In this document: positions 23,011-30,096 of the stretch, one piece after another
Layout: each line of letters opens with the position of its first letter
Numbering within the stretch: the first letter of the stretch is position 1
Source: Pseudomonas sp. CAN1
Lineage (GTDB): Bacteria > Pseudomonadota > Gammaproteobacteria > Pseudomonadales > Pseudomonadaceae
Length of the DNA: 33,830 bases
NCBI RefSeq assembly: GCF_030462585.1
Contig: NZ_JASMRU010000015.1
Coordinates: 110,495 to 144,324, forward strand
Direction: 5' to 3'
Made by a program: the position numbers and the translations under genes
Notes under the pieces: generated by a model
Told to the model about the DNA's origin: nothing
Seen by the model: the letters and a program-made list of their open reading frames with translations, nothing else
Database searches by the model: none

Positions 23011-23732
23011 GCGCGGCCCGTCCCGCTGCCGAGCAGGCCACTGGCGATGCGGTTCAGGCGCGCTTCAGCCTGTTCCGGAGCAACGCCCAGCGGTTGCGCG
23101 AGGATCGCTGCGAGCTCTTCGCGGCGCGCGGCAGAAAGCTGCGAGGCGCGTTCGGCGAAGCTCATCAGTGCGCGCTGTTCTTCCAGACTCAACGGCCAGG
23201 GGGCGAGTTCCGGCGTGGTTTCCGGCACCTGCGGCCGGCTTGGCGGCGGGTCGCGGTAGATCACCAGGGTGCCGGCGGCCAGGTCGCCCAGGCGCTTGAA
23301 GGCGGAGTTGGACAGGCAACTGAGCAGGCCCAGGGTGTAGGCGAACGGCAGGATGTCGGCGAAGCGCAGCAGGTTGCGCAGCAGCGAGGCGGACCAGCCG
23401 ACCGGCGTGCCGTCGTCGTGCACCACGCGCAGGCCCATCATCTGCTTGCCGGGCGAGCGCCCCTGGTTGAGCACTTCGAACAGCACCATGTACCACCAGG
23501 TCAGGATGAAGGTGAGGATCAGCCCCAGGCCGGTGCCGAGCTGGCCAAGAAAGGCCAGCAGCATGAACAGGGCGAGCATCAGCAGTCCGCGGATGCCCAG
23601 GTCGATCAGATAGGCCAGGGCCCGTGGCACAACGCCGGCGGGACGCAGCAGCAGGTCGATGCCTTCCGGGGTCTCCACGTGGTAGCGGGTATCCAGGACG
23701 GGGGCGGGGGAAGGGGAGGCGGCTGCGCTCAA
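23007..23732 (-). CDS. RDD family membrane protein
   Basis: A 241-residue protein of the RDD family, named for an Arg-Asp-Asp motif. The region RALAYLIDLGIRGLLMLALF near 37-56 contains the Arg and Asp of the first helix. A second helix pair (GLGLILTFILTWWYMVLFEVL) and the family loop NQGRSPGKQMMGLRVV follow, then an Arg/Glu-rich cytoplasmic tail of about 90 residues. RDD proteins are inner-membrane proteins of uncertain, possibly transport, function. It is the first gene of the minus-strand operon and its stop overlaps the SpoIIM-like start by 4 bases, so it is likely made with it. Its own promoter must lie in 23733-23819 or further upstream. Confidence 0.9.
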   Translation of the reverse strand: MSAAASPSPAPVLDTRYHVETPEGIDLLLRPAGVVPRALAYLIDLGIRGLLMLALFMLLAFLGQLGTGLGLILTFILTWWYMVLFEVLNQGRSPGKQMMGLRVVHDDGTPVGWSASLLRNLLRFADILPFAYTLGLLSCLSNSAFKRLGDLAAGTLVIYRDPPPSRPQVPETTPELAPWPLSLEEQRALMSFAERASQLSAARREELAAILAQPLGVAPEQAEARLNRIASGLLGSGTGRA

Positions 23733-23819
23733 GGGAAATCGCTGTCTTTGGCTGAGTGCCAGATGCTAGCCAGCGCGGTGCGGCGAGGCAACCGCGCTGG
23801 CGGGATCAGGCCGAAGTCT

Positions 23820-24587
23820 TCAGTTGGCCGGCGGCAGTACGCCGAAAATGGTGCGGTACAGCACGCCGACGGAAATGATCGCCAGCGGCAGGGTCCAGAC
23901 CAGGCCGATGCCCAGCGGGATGGCGCTGAGGATGAGGATGATGCCCAGTACCAGGAACAGGCCGAAGACCTTGAACCAGTGTTGGCTGATGGCCTTGCGC
24001 GAGGCTTCCAGCGCCTGCCACGGGCTGAGCTTGCGCTCCACCACCAGCGGGATCGCCAGCAGGTAGGCGACGCTCAGATAGATGCCCGGCAGCACCAGGA
24101 TCAGCAGGCCCAGGTAGACCAGCAGGGTCATCACCAGGCCGGTGATGAACAGCGGGGCGAACAGGCCGAAGTGGCTGAACATCTCGTTGAAGGAGATCGG
24201 CTGGTCGGCGGCGCGGCGGATGCCAAGCATGTTGATGCCGGCCAGGAACGGATAGCCGACGGCAGCGGCGAAAACGCCCACCAGCATCTGCAGCACGGCC
24301 ATGCCGACGCCGCCGGTGCTGCCGCTGGCCACGGCGCCCACGCCGATCACCAGGCCGAGGGCAAAGCTGATCACCTGGACGATGACCATGTAGACGATGA
24401 AGCCGGCGATGATCATGCCCTTGGTGCCGCTGACGCGTTGCCAGGCTTCGCTGATCAGATCGCCGATGGAGAAGTCGTAGCCGCGGGCCAGGGCTTCCTC
24501 GATGCTCGGCACGCTGCCGCTGGGGATCGGGTCCTGCAGGGTGCTGACGGGTGTGGCAAAGGGGTTGGGAGTGGTTTCGGTGCTCAT
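23820..24587 (-). CDS. Polytopic membrane protein, paralogue 1
   Basis: A 255-residue inner-membrane protein with a soluble N-terminus (about 50 residues, ending in EALARGYDFSIGDLI) and around six hydrophobic segments. Shared with the next gene are the blocks NMLGIRRAADQPISFNEMFSHFG and LPGIYLSVAYLLAIPLVVERKLSPWQALEASRKAI in pieces, and a C-terminus VLYRTIFGVLPPAN. The conserved glycerophosphoryl-diester-like or BPSS1780-type label is sometimes given to such proteins; no function is established. It lies 87 bases upstream of the RDD gene on the same strand and might feed the same transcript. RBS: CAGAAAGATG context only, weak. Confidence 0.87.
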   Translation of the reverse strand: MSTETTPNPFATPVSTLQDPIPSGSVPSIEEALARGYDFSIGDLISEAWQRVSGTKGMIIAGFIVYMVIVQVISFALGLVIGVGAVASGSTGGVGMAVLQMLVGVFAAAVGYPFLAGINMLGIRRAADQPISFNEMFSHFGLFAPLFITGLVMTLLVYLGLLILVLPGIYLSVAYLLAIPLVVERKLSPWQALEASRKAISQHWFKVFGLFLVLGIILILSAIPLGIGLVWTLPLAIISVGVLYRTIFGVLPPAN

Positions 24588-24723
24588 CTTTCTGCTCCGG
24601 GGCGGGCGACACGGGGTCGCGGGCTTTCGATTGGCAGGCTAATGCCGGTTTCCCGGAAGGTTTCCGGGGACGTTCCTTGTTGTTGCGCGGAGGCGGTGCC
24701 GGTCAGCGCCGCTCTGCGGTCGT

Positions 24724-25539
24724 TCAGTCCTTGGCCGGCAGCACACCGAAGATGATGCGATACAGCACGCCGATGCAGACGATCAGCCACGGTAGCAGCC
24801 AGATCAGGGCTATGCCCAGGGTCAGCATGCTCAAGCTGAACAGCAGGCCGAAGATCAGCAGCACCGCGAAGGCCTTGAACCAGTGCCGGGTAATGGCCTG
24901 GCGCGAGGCCTCCATGGCTGCCCAGGGCGACAGGCCGCGCTCCACCACCAGCGGCACCGCCAGCAGGTAGGCGATGCTCAGGTAGATGCCCGGCAGCACG
25001 AAGAGGAAGTAGCCGATGCTGATCAGCAGGGTGCTCAGCAGCACGCAGACCACCACCTGGAAGGTGCGCCCGAAGTGGCTGAAGATTTCGTTGAAGCGCA
25101 GTGGCTGGTCGGCGGCGCGGCGGATGCCGAGCATGGTCACACCGGCCAGCAGCGGGTAGCAGATTGCGGTGGCGACGAAGCTCAGCGCCACCGAGGCGAA
25201 GAGGAAGGCGACGACTGCGCCGACCGCCATGCCGCCATCGGGCTCGCCACCGGTGAGCAGGCCCATCCCGGCGACACCGGCGATGCCGACCACGGCCAGG
25301 AACAGGCTGAGGACGTTGATCAGGGCGAAGATTGCCGCGTAGAACACCACGAAGCCGCCGAGGATCAGACCCTTGGTCCCTTTGGTGCGGCGCCAGGATT
25401 CGCCCAGCAGTTCGTTGATGCTGAAGGTGTAGCCGCGCGCCAGGGCCTCGGCCACCGAGGGCACGGCGCCCTTTGCAGTGCCGGGCTGCAGGTTGCTCAG
25501 CGGTGCGCTGTAGGGATTCTGCGCAGAGAGTTCTTGCAT
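24724..25539 (-). CDS. Polytopic membrane protein, paralogue 2
   Basis: A 271-residue membrane protein clearly related to the 23820-24587 product along its whole length. It has the same N-terminal block (VAEALARGYTFSINELL), the same TMLGIRRAADQPLRFNEIF, the same LPGIYLSIAYLLAVPLVVE and a matching C-terminus (LYRIIFGVLPAKD). The central part between them has diverged in the membrane segments. The two genes are in tandem, 136 bases apart, so this is a local duplication. An AGGA element (AAAGGATTTCC on the minus strand) precedes ATG 25539. Divergent from sbcB. Function unknown. Confidence 0.87.
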   Translation of the reverse strand: MQELSAQNPYSAPLSNLQPGTAKGAVPSVAEALARGYTFSINELLGESWRRTKGTKGLILGGFVVFYAAIFALINVLSLFLAVVGIAGVAGMGLLTGGEPDGGMAVGAVVAFLFASVALSFVATAICYPLLAGVTMLGIRRAADQPLRFNEIFSHFGRTFQVVVCVLLSTLLISIGYFLFVLPGIYLSIAYLLAVPLVVERGLSPWAAMEASRQAITRHWFKAFAVLLIFGLLFSLSMLTLGIALIWLLPWLIVCIGVLYRIIFGVLPAKD

Positions 25540-25617
25540 GGTGGAAATCCTTTCCAGTGGGTGTCCTTGCGACCGCCATCATAAAGGCGGGGGCCGGCCG
25601 GTAGCCAGCGCCGAGCT

Positions 25618-25648
25618 TTGGAAGTGTGGCTGGCCGCACTGTTAGACT
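25618..25648 (+). promoter_or_regulatory. Possible sigma70 promoter for sbcB
   Basis: TTGGAA (25618-25623) and TTAGAC (25642-25647) are 18 bases apart, upstream of the sbcB start at 25682. The match is moderate and the call rests on hexamers alone. Confidence 0.35.
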
Positions 25649-25681
25649 GCGACGCAATCGCTTGCAGGCAAGGACTTTTGC

Positions 25682-27109
25682 ATGAACGCCAGCATCTTCT
25701 GGTACGACTTCGAAACCACCGGTATCGACCCCCGCCGCGACCGGCCGTTGCAGGTTGCGGGCATCCGCACCGACGAGCAGCTCAACGAGATCGGCGAGCC
25801 GCTGAACCTCTATTGCCGTCCCAGCGACGACATCCTGCCGCACCCGGCGGCCTGCCTGGTCACCGGCATTACGCCGCAGCACCTGGAGCAGGGGCTGGGC
25901 GAGGCGGAGTTCATGACCCGCCTGCACGCCGAGATGGCGCAGCCGGGCACTTGTGGAGCGGGCTACAACACCCTGCGCTTCGACGATGAAGTCACGCGCT
26001 ACAGCCTGTACCGCAACTTCTTCGATCCCTATGCCCGCGAATGGCAGGGCGGCAACAGCCGCTGGGACCTGATCGACATGGTGCGCACCGCCTACGCGTT
26101 GCGCCCCGAGGGCATTGTCTGGCCGGAGCAGGACGGCGTCGTCAGCCTCAAGCTGGAGCGTCTCACCGCGGCCAACGGCATCGACCACGGTCAGGCCCAC
26201 GATGCGCTGTCCGACGTGCGCGCCACCATCGCCCTGGCGCGGCTGGTGCGCGAGCGTCAGCCCAAGCTCTACGACTATCTCTACCGCCTGCGCAGCAAGC
26301 AGGGCGTGCTCGACCAGGTCCGCCTGCTGCAACCCATGGTGCACATCTCCGGCATGTTCTCCGCGGCGCGGCACTACATTTCCGTGGTGCTGCCGCTGGG
26401 CTGGCACCCGCGCAACCGCAACGCGCTGATCGTCTGCGACCTGGCGGCCGATGTGTCGCCGCTGCTGGAACTGGACGCCGAGACCCTGCGCAAACGCCTC
26501 TACACGCGTCGTGACGAACTGGCCGAGGGCGAATTGCCGGTGCCGCTCAAGTTGCTGCACATCAACAAGTGCCCGGTGGTGGCGCCGCTTTCAGTGCTGC
26601 GCCCGCAGGATCGCCAGCGCGTCGGCCTGGACCTGGATGCCTGCCTGAAGTCCGCCGAGACTTTGAACCAGGCTAAGGCTATCTGGCAGGACAAACTGGC
26701 GCCCTTGTATACCGAGGAAAGTTTCGCCGGCAGCGAAGATCCCGAGCAGCAGTTGTATGACGGGTTTATCGGTGACCGTGATCGTCGATTGTGTGAACAG
26801 GTACGCCAGGCTGATCCGGCACGGTTGGCGAAAGAGCAATGGCCCTTCGATGATCCGCGATTGCCGGAACTTCTCTTCCGTTATCGCGCACGGAATTTCC
26901 CGGAAACTTTGAGTGCCACGGAACAGCAACAATGGCAGGACTTCTGCCGGGCCCGCCTGAGTCAGGCCGAATGCGGCGCGCCGAATACTCTGGATAACTT
27001 TGCCGCGGCAATGAGCGAGCAACTGGTCAATGCCACGCCGGCCGGCCGCCTGGTGCTGCAAGAGTGGGAGAAGTATGCGCAGGTGCTGCGTGCGCGCTAT
27101 AGCCTGTAG
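25682..27109 (+). CDS. sbcB: Exodeoxyribonuclease I
   Basis: A 475-residue 3'-5' single-strand DNA exonuclease of the DEDD superfamily, acting in recombination, mismatch repair and end processing. The exonuclease domain starts with FWYDFETTGIDPRRDRP (catalytic Asp and Glu at about residues 8 and 10). The mid acidic motif is GYNTLRFDDEVTRYSLYRNFFDPY, and the last is HDALSDVRATIALA near 178-191. The following SH3-like and C-terminal helical extensions (ending WEKYAQVLRARYSL) are normal for ExoI, which also contacts SSB. The length matches the family. An AAGGA stands before ATG 25682. A strong terminator follows, and MvaT is encoded convergently, as I recall for PA4316-PA4315. Confidence 0.96.
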   Translation: MNASIFWYDFETTGIDPRRDRPLQVAGIRTDEQLNEIGEPLNLYCRPSDDILPHPAACLVTGITPQHLEQGLGEAEFMTRLHAEMAQPGTCGAGYNTLRFDDEVTRYSLYRNFFDPYAREWQGGNSRWDLIDMVRTAYALRPEGIVWPEQDGVVSLKLERLTAANGIDHGQAHDALSDVRATIALARLVRERQPKLYDYLYRLRSKQGVLDQVRLLQPMVHISGMFSAARHYISVVLPLGWHPRNRNALIVCDLAADVSPLLELDAETLRKRLYTRRDELAEGELPVPLKLLHINKCPVVAPLSVLRPQDRQRVGLDLDACLKSAETLNQAKAIWQDKLAPLYTEESFAGSEDPEQQLYDGFIGDRDRRLCEQVRQADPARLAKEQWPFDDPRLPELLFRYRARNFPETLSATEQQQWQDFCRARLSQAECGAPNTLDNFAAAMSEQLVNATPAGRLVLQEWEKYAQVLRARYSL

Positions 27110-27133
27110 CGCCGCGCAGTTTTCTGCAGGTAA

Positions 27134-27165
27134 TAAAAAACGCCAGCGCTAGGCTGGCGTTTTTC
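27134..27165. terminator. Bidirectional terminator between sbcB and mvaT
   Basis: A tract AAAAAA, stem CGCCAGC (27141-27147) paired with GCTGGCG (27153-27159), then TTTTT. It stands 25 bases past the sbcB stop and 14 past the mvaT stop on the other strand, so it serves both convergent genes. Confidence 0.92.
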
Positions 27166-27178
27166 ATCTCCGCAAGGC

Positions 27179-27553
27179 TCAGCCCAGCAGTGTGGCCCAG
27201 CCTTCTACGGCCTCGGCGCCCCACTTGGCTTTCCATTCCTTGAGGGTCTTGTGGTTGCCGCCCTTGGTTTCGATGACTTCGCCATTGTGCGGGTTCTTGT
27301 ATTGCTTGACCTTGCGTGCGCGCTTGCTCACGGTGGCCTTTGCGGTACGCGGCGATTTGCTCAGCTTCGCGTCCGGATCGAGCAGGGCGATGACATCGCG
27401 CAGGGATTTGCCGTAGCTGCCCATCAGCGCGCGAAGTTTCTCTTCGAACTCAAGCTCTTTCTTCAGCTTGTCGTCCTGCTCCAGGGATTTCAGGCGCTCC
27501 TGAAGTTCCTTGATGGCTTCTTCGGTAGCGCGGTACTCGTTGATCAGCGACAT
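27179..27553 (-). CDS. mvaT: H-NS-family transcriptional silencer MvaT
   Basis: A 124-residue xenogeneic silencer of the Pseudomonas MvaT/MvaU family, functionally equivalent to H-NS. The N-terminus SLINEYRATEEAIKELQERL begins a long coiled coil (about 5-60) for dimerisation and higher-order oligomers. The C-terminal DNA-binding part carries KQYKNPHNGEVIETKGGNHKTL in pieces, including the GGN minor-groove motif, and ends EGWATLLG. The length and termini fit P. aeruginosa MvaT as I remember it. The start at 27553 is used because the family begins with MSLINEY; the upstream 16 codons are extra open frame. The gene has an AT-rich upstream region and a good promoter, compatible with autorepression. 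Confidence 0.97.
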   Translation of the reverse strand: MSLINEYRATEEAIKELQERLKSLEQDDKLKKELEFEEKLRALMGSYGKSLRDVIALLDPDAKLSKSPRTAKATVSKRARKVKQYKNPHNGEVIETKGGNHKTLKEWKAKWGAEAVEGWATLLG

Positions 27554-27603
27554 GTTGGGTACCTTGTTCTGGGTCCAGCGGTGGCGGAAAGTTTGTAGCA
27601 CAC

Positions 27604-27632
27604 ATAATAGTCAGCGAAGTTGTTCAAGTAAA
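27604..27632 (-). promoter_or_regulatory. Sigma70 promoter of mvaT
   Basis: On the minus strand TTTACT (27632-27627, four of six) and TATTAT (27609-27604, five of six) are separated by exactly 17 bases, giving a leader of about 45 bases before ATG 27553. The surrounding 27590-27705 stretch is markedly AT-richer than the rest of the window, as expected for a target of the MvaT protein itself. Confidence 0.6.
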
Positions 27633-27751
27633 TGCTTGGGAAAAGTTTTGTGAGTAATTGCCAAAGTATTTAAGTAGTTCATTCGTCGGTATTAAATGGA
27701 TGTACTTGCGAAGAACCCCGGCGGGCTCTCGTCGGCGCGCTGCGTCCATGG

Positions 27752-27780
27752 CTGAACTTTTCCCCGGCAGCCGCTAGAAT
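27752..27780 (+). promoter_or_regulatory. Probable promoter of purU
   Basis: CTGAAC (27752-27757) and TAGAAT (27775-27780) are 17 bases apart, with the purU start 33 bases further on. TAGAAT is five of six to the -10 consensus; the -35 is weak. Confidence 0.45.
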
Positions 27781-27812
27781 GGCGGCCTTCGCGAAGTATC
27801 TGGAGTACACCC

Positions 27813-28664
27813 ATGCGCACTTTCCGACTGGTGATCGCCTGCCCCGACGGGGTCGGCATCGTCGCCAAGGTGAGTAATTTCCTGGCCACTTACAACGGCT
27901 GGATCACCGAGGCCAGTCACCATTCCGACAACGATAACGGCTGGTTCTTCATGCGGCATGAGATTCGTGCCGATTCCCTGCCGTTCGATATCGACGGTTT
28001 CCGTCAGGCCTTCGCGCCCATCGCCCGTGAGTTCTCCATGGAGTGGCGGATCACCGATTCCTCGGTGAAGAAGCGCGTCGTGCTGATGGCCAGCCGCGAA
28101 TCGCATTGCCTGGCCGACCTGCTGCACCGCTGGCACAGCGGCGAGCTGGATTGCGAGATTCCCTGCGTGATCGCCAACCACGATGACCTGCGCAGCATGG
28201 TGGAGTGGCACGGTATTCCGTACTTCCACGTCCCGGTGGACCCGAAGAACAAGCAGCCGGCCTTCGAACAGGTGTCGCGTCTGATCGACGAACACCAGGC
28301 CGACAACGTGGTGCTGGCGCGCTACATGCAGATCCTGCCGCCGGACCTGTGCCAGAAGTATCGCCACCAGGTGATCAACATCCACCACAGCTTCCTGCCG
28401 TCGTTCATCGGTGCCAAGCCGTACCACCAGGCCTCGCTGCGCGGCGTGAAGCTGATCGGCGCGACCTGCCACTACGTCACCGAGGAACTGGACGCCGGCC
28501 CGATCATCGAGCAGGACGTAGTACGTATCAGCCACCGCGACAACATCGAGGACCTGGTGCGCCTAGGCAAGGACGTGGAGAAGCTGGTGCTGGCCCGCGG
28601 CCTGCGCTACCACCTGGAAGACCGCGTGCTGGTGCACGACAACAAGACCGTGGTATTCGACTGA
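27813..28664 (+). CDS. purU: Formyltetrahydrofolate deformylase
   Basis: A 283-residue enzyme that hydrolyses 10-formyl-tetrahydrofolate to formate and tetrahydrofolate, supplying formate for PurT and balancing the one-carbon pool. The N-terminal ACT-type regulatory domain (MRTFRLVIACPDGVGIVAKVSN to about residue 80) is followed by the formyltransferase-like catalytic domain. The active-site signature includes NIHHSFLPSFIGAKPY (His at about 193, with Asn before it), and Asp in TCHYVTEELDAGPIIEQD (about 221-238). The length fits the family. P. aeruginosa-type genomes have more than one purU; this is the copy next to mvaT (PA4314 as I recall). No SD of strength is seen beyond GGAG at 27800-27803. 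Confidence 0.96.
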   Translation: MRTFRLVIACPDGVGIVAKVSNFLATYNGWITEASHHSDNDNGWFFMRHEIRADSLPFDIDGFRQAFAPIAREFSMEWRITDSSVKKRVVLMASRESHCLADLLHRWHSGELDCEIPCVIANHDDLRSMVEWHGIPYFHVPVDPKNKQPAFEQVSRLIDEHQADNVVLARYMQILPPDLCQKYRHQVINIHHSFLPSFIGAKPYHQASLRGVKLIGATCHYVTEELDAGPIIEQDVVRISHRDNIEDLVRLGKDVEKLVLARGLRYHLEDRVLVHDNKTVVFD

Positions 28665-28703
28665 TCCACCCGGCCTCGTTCCAGACTGGGTACTCCGCAT
28701 GCT

Positions 28704-28725
28704 CCCGCCGTCACCCGACGGCGGG
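28704..28725 (+). other. Strong hairpin between purU and a small gene
   Basis: CCCGCCGTC (28704-28712) and GACGGCGGG (28717-28725) are perfect 9-base complements with loop ACCC, 40 bases after the purU stop and 13 bases before the GGAG of the next gene. No T tract follows, so it may be a weak terminator or an mRNA stem controlling the small gene. Confidence 0.5.
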
Positions 28726-28751
28726 CGCTGCGCTCACCGGAGATGGCCAGC

Positions 28752-28934
28752 ATGAGTGACCCGAAGAACCCTGGCACCGCCACCCCGCCGCCCACCCTGG
28801 GCGAAGGCTGCACCAGCCGTTATGACCCCGAAGCCCTGAGCGAAGAGGATGGCACCGAGTTTCCCGGCGCCGCCGAACTCTGGGATTCCCTCAAGCCCGC
28901 GTCACCCGACGAAGAAAAGCCCGCCAGCGACTGA
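28752..28934 (+). CDS. Small acidic protein, 60 residues, unknown
   Basis: A 60-residue, strongly acidic and proline-rich polypeptide without a signal peptide, membrane span or recognised domain. Composition (Asp/Glu/Pro/Ser/Thr/Gly, one Cys in GEGCTSRYDP) suggests an intrinsically disordered protein. Coding support is a GGAG at 28739-28742, 9 bases before ATG 28752, codon bias like its neighbours, and its intact frame between purU and a convergent gene. ATG 28743 in frame is possible but too close to the GGAG. Its stop is only 3 bases from the stop of the flippase-like gene on the other strand. Function unknown. Confidence 0.65.
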   Translation: MSDPKNPGTATPPPTLGEGCTSRYDPEALSEEDGTEFPGAAELWDSLKPASPDEEKPASD

Positions 28935-28937
28935 GCC

Positions 28938-29936
28938 TCAGGCGCTTTCGCGCAGCCCCATCAGCTTGCGCAGCAGCGGCCGGCCCGCCATCACGGCGAA
29001 CACCGGCGCGCCCATCACCAGATAGAAGTAGTAGGTCACCACGCGCCAGATCAGGATGGCCGCGGCCGCCGTCGACTTGCCCACCAGCGGGGCGAGCAGC
29101 GCGGCGCTGGTCAGTTCGGTGCCGCCAGCGCCGCCGGGCAGCAGCGTGGCCAGGCCGGCCGCCAGCGACAGCAGCTGGATCAGGAAGGCCCAGGCCCAGT
29201 GCAGGTCAACGCCCAGCGCTTGCAGGGTGATGTAGAGCACCGAGAAGCGCAGGATCCAGTGGCAGCAGGTGAAGGAGAAGATCAGCAGCAGCCGGCGCTT
29301 GGGCTGGCGCAGGCAGCTCACCAGGGTGTCGCGGAAGTGCAGGCATTTGCGTGCCCAGTGCAGGCGTGTGCGCGGCTTCATGCCCAGGCGCGTGAACAGC
29401 CGGCCGTTAGCCTTGATCACCCGGCGCTGGAAGCGCGCCAGCAGCACGACGCCGAAGAAGATGCCGCCCAGCAGCACGCCGCTGGTGATCAGCGAGGTTT
29501 CCAGGTTCGGGCTGACGCTGTGGGACAGCGCCCACACCAGCACCACCGCCAGCGCGCAGAGGAAGAACAGCAGGTCGCTCAGCTGGTCCACGGCGAAGAT
29601 CGCGCTGCTGTGCGCCGGGCGCATGCCGTGGCGGGCGAGCAGGGCCATCAGGGTCAGCGGGCCGCCGGTGCCGCCGGGGGTGGCGTAGAAGGCGAATTCC
29701 GAGGCCATGATGATGCCCACCGAGCGCACCTTGCCGATCTCCCCGGCGCGGCCGTTGAGCAGCACCCGCAGCTTCTGCGCATTGATCAGCCAGCACAGGC
29801 AGATCATGCCGAACATGATCAGCAGCTTGTCGAGGGGGAAGGCGAGGACGTGCTCGAGCATCTCCCTGCCACCGAGGGCGAGGGGGACCAGCGAGGCGCC
29901 GATCAGGCCGAGCAACAGCCACGCGGCACGGCTCAC
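28938..29936 (-). CDS. Flippase-like (lysylphosphatidylglycerol synthase TM/UPF0104) membrane protein
   Basis: A 332-residue polytopic inner-membrane protein with about eight hydrophobic segments. Conserved motifs of the LPG_synthase_TM/UPF0104 family are present: EFAFYATPGGTGGPLTLMALL near 79-99 and, in the C-terminal half, AAGLATLLPGGAGGTELTSAALL near 275-297. These pairs of PGG-type loops occur in MprF flippase domains, which move lipids across the bilayer. There is no soluble aminoacyl-transferase domain, so it is a stand-alone flippase-like protein whose lipid is unknown. It is convergent with the small acidic gene and starts 160 bases from the end of uraA on the same strand. Confidence 0.87.
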   Translation of the reverse strand: MSRAAWLLLGLIGASLVPLALGGREMLEHVLAFPLDKLLIMFGMICLCWLINAQKLRVLLNGRAGEIGKVRSVGIIMASEFAFYATPGGTGGPLTLMALLARHGMRPAHSSAIFAVDQLSDLLFFLCALAVVLVWALSHSVSPNLETSLITSGVLLGGIFFGVVLLARFQRRVIKANGRLFTRLGMKPRTRLHWARKCLHFRDTLVSCLRQPKRRLLLIFSFTCCHWILRFSVLYITLQALGVDLHWAWAFLIQLLSLAAGLATLLPGGAGGTELTSAALLAPLVGKSTAAAAILIWRVVTYYFYLVMGAPVFAVMAGRPLLRKLMGLRESA

Positions 29937-30065
29937 TGACGCACCTGTGCGGGGGATTGCGGAGTCATCGAGGCGAAGCGGATAGCGGGAGCCTCCTGTC
30001 GGGCACGAACTGTCATGCTGAATGGACCCTGTTCGGCATGCTGCGTTCGCCCGACTTTGAGTGGG

Positions 30066-30093
30066 CTGGGCGCCGCCGCAGGGCGGCGCCCAG
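30066..30093 (-). terminator. GC-rich hairpin just after uraA
   Basis: CTGGGCGCCGCC (30066-30077) pairs fully with GGCGGCGCCCAG (30082-30093) around GCAG. Reading the minus strand it begins 3 bases after the uraA stop. A U tract is absent, so it is either a weak terminator or a 3' stability stem for the upp-uraA mRNA. Confidence 0.55.
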
Positions 30094-30096
30094 GTT

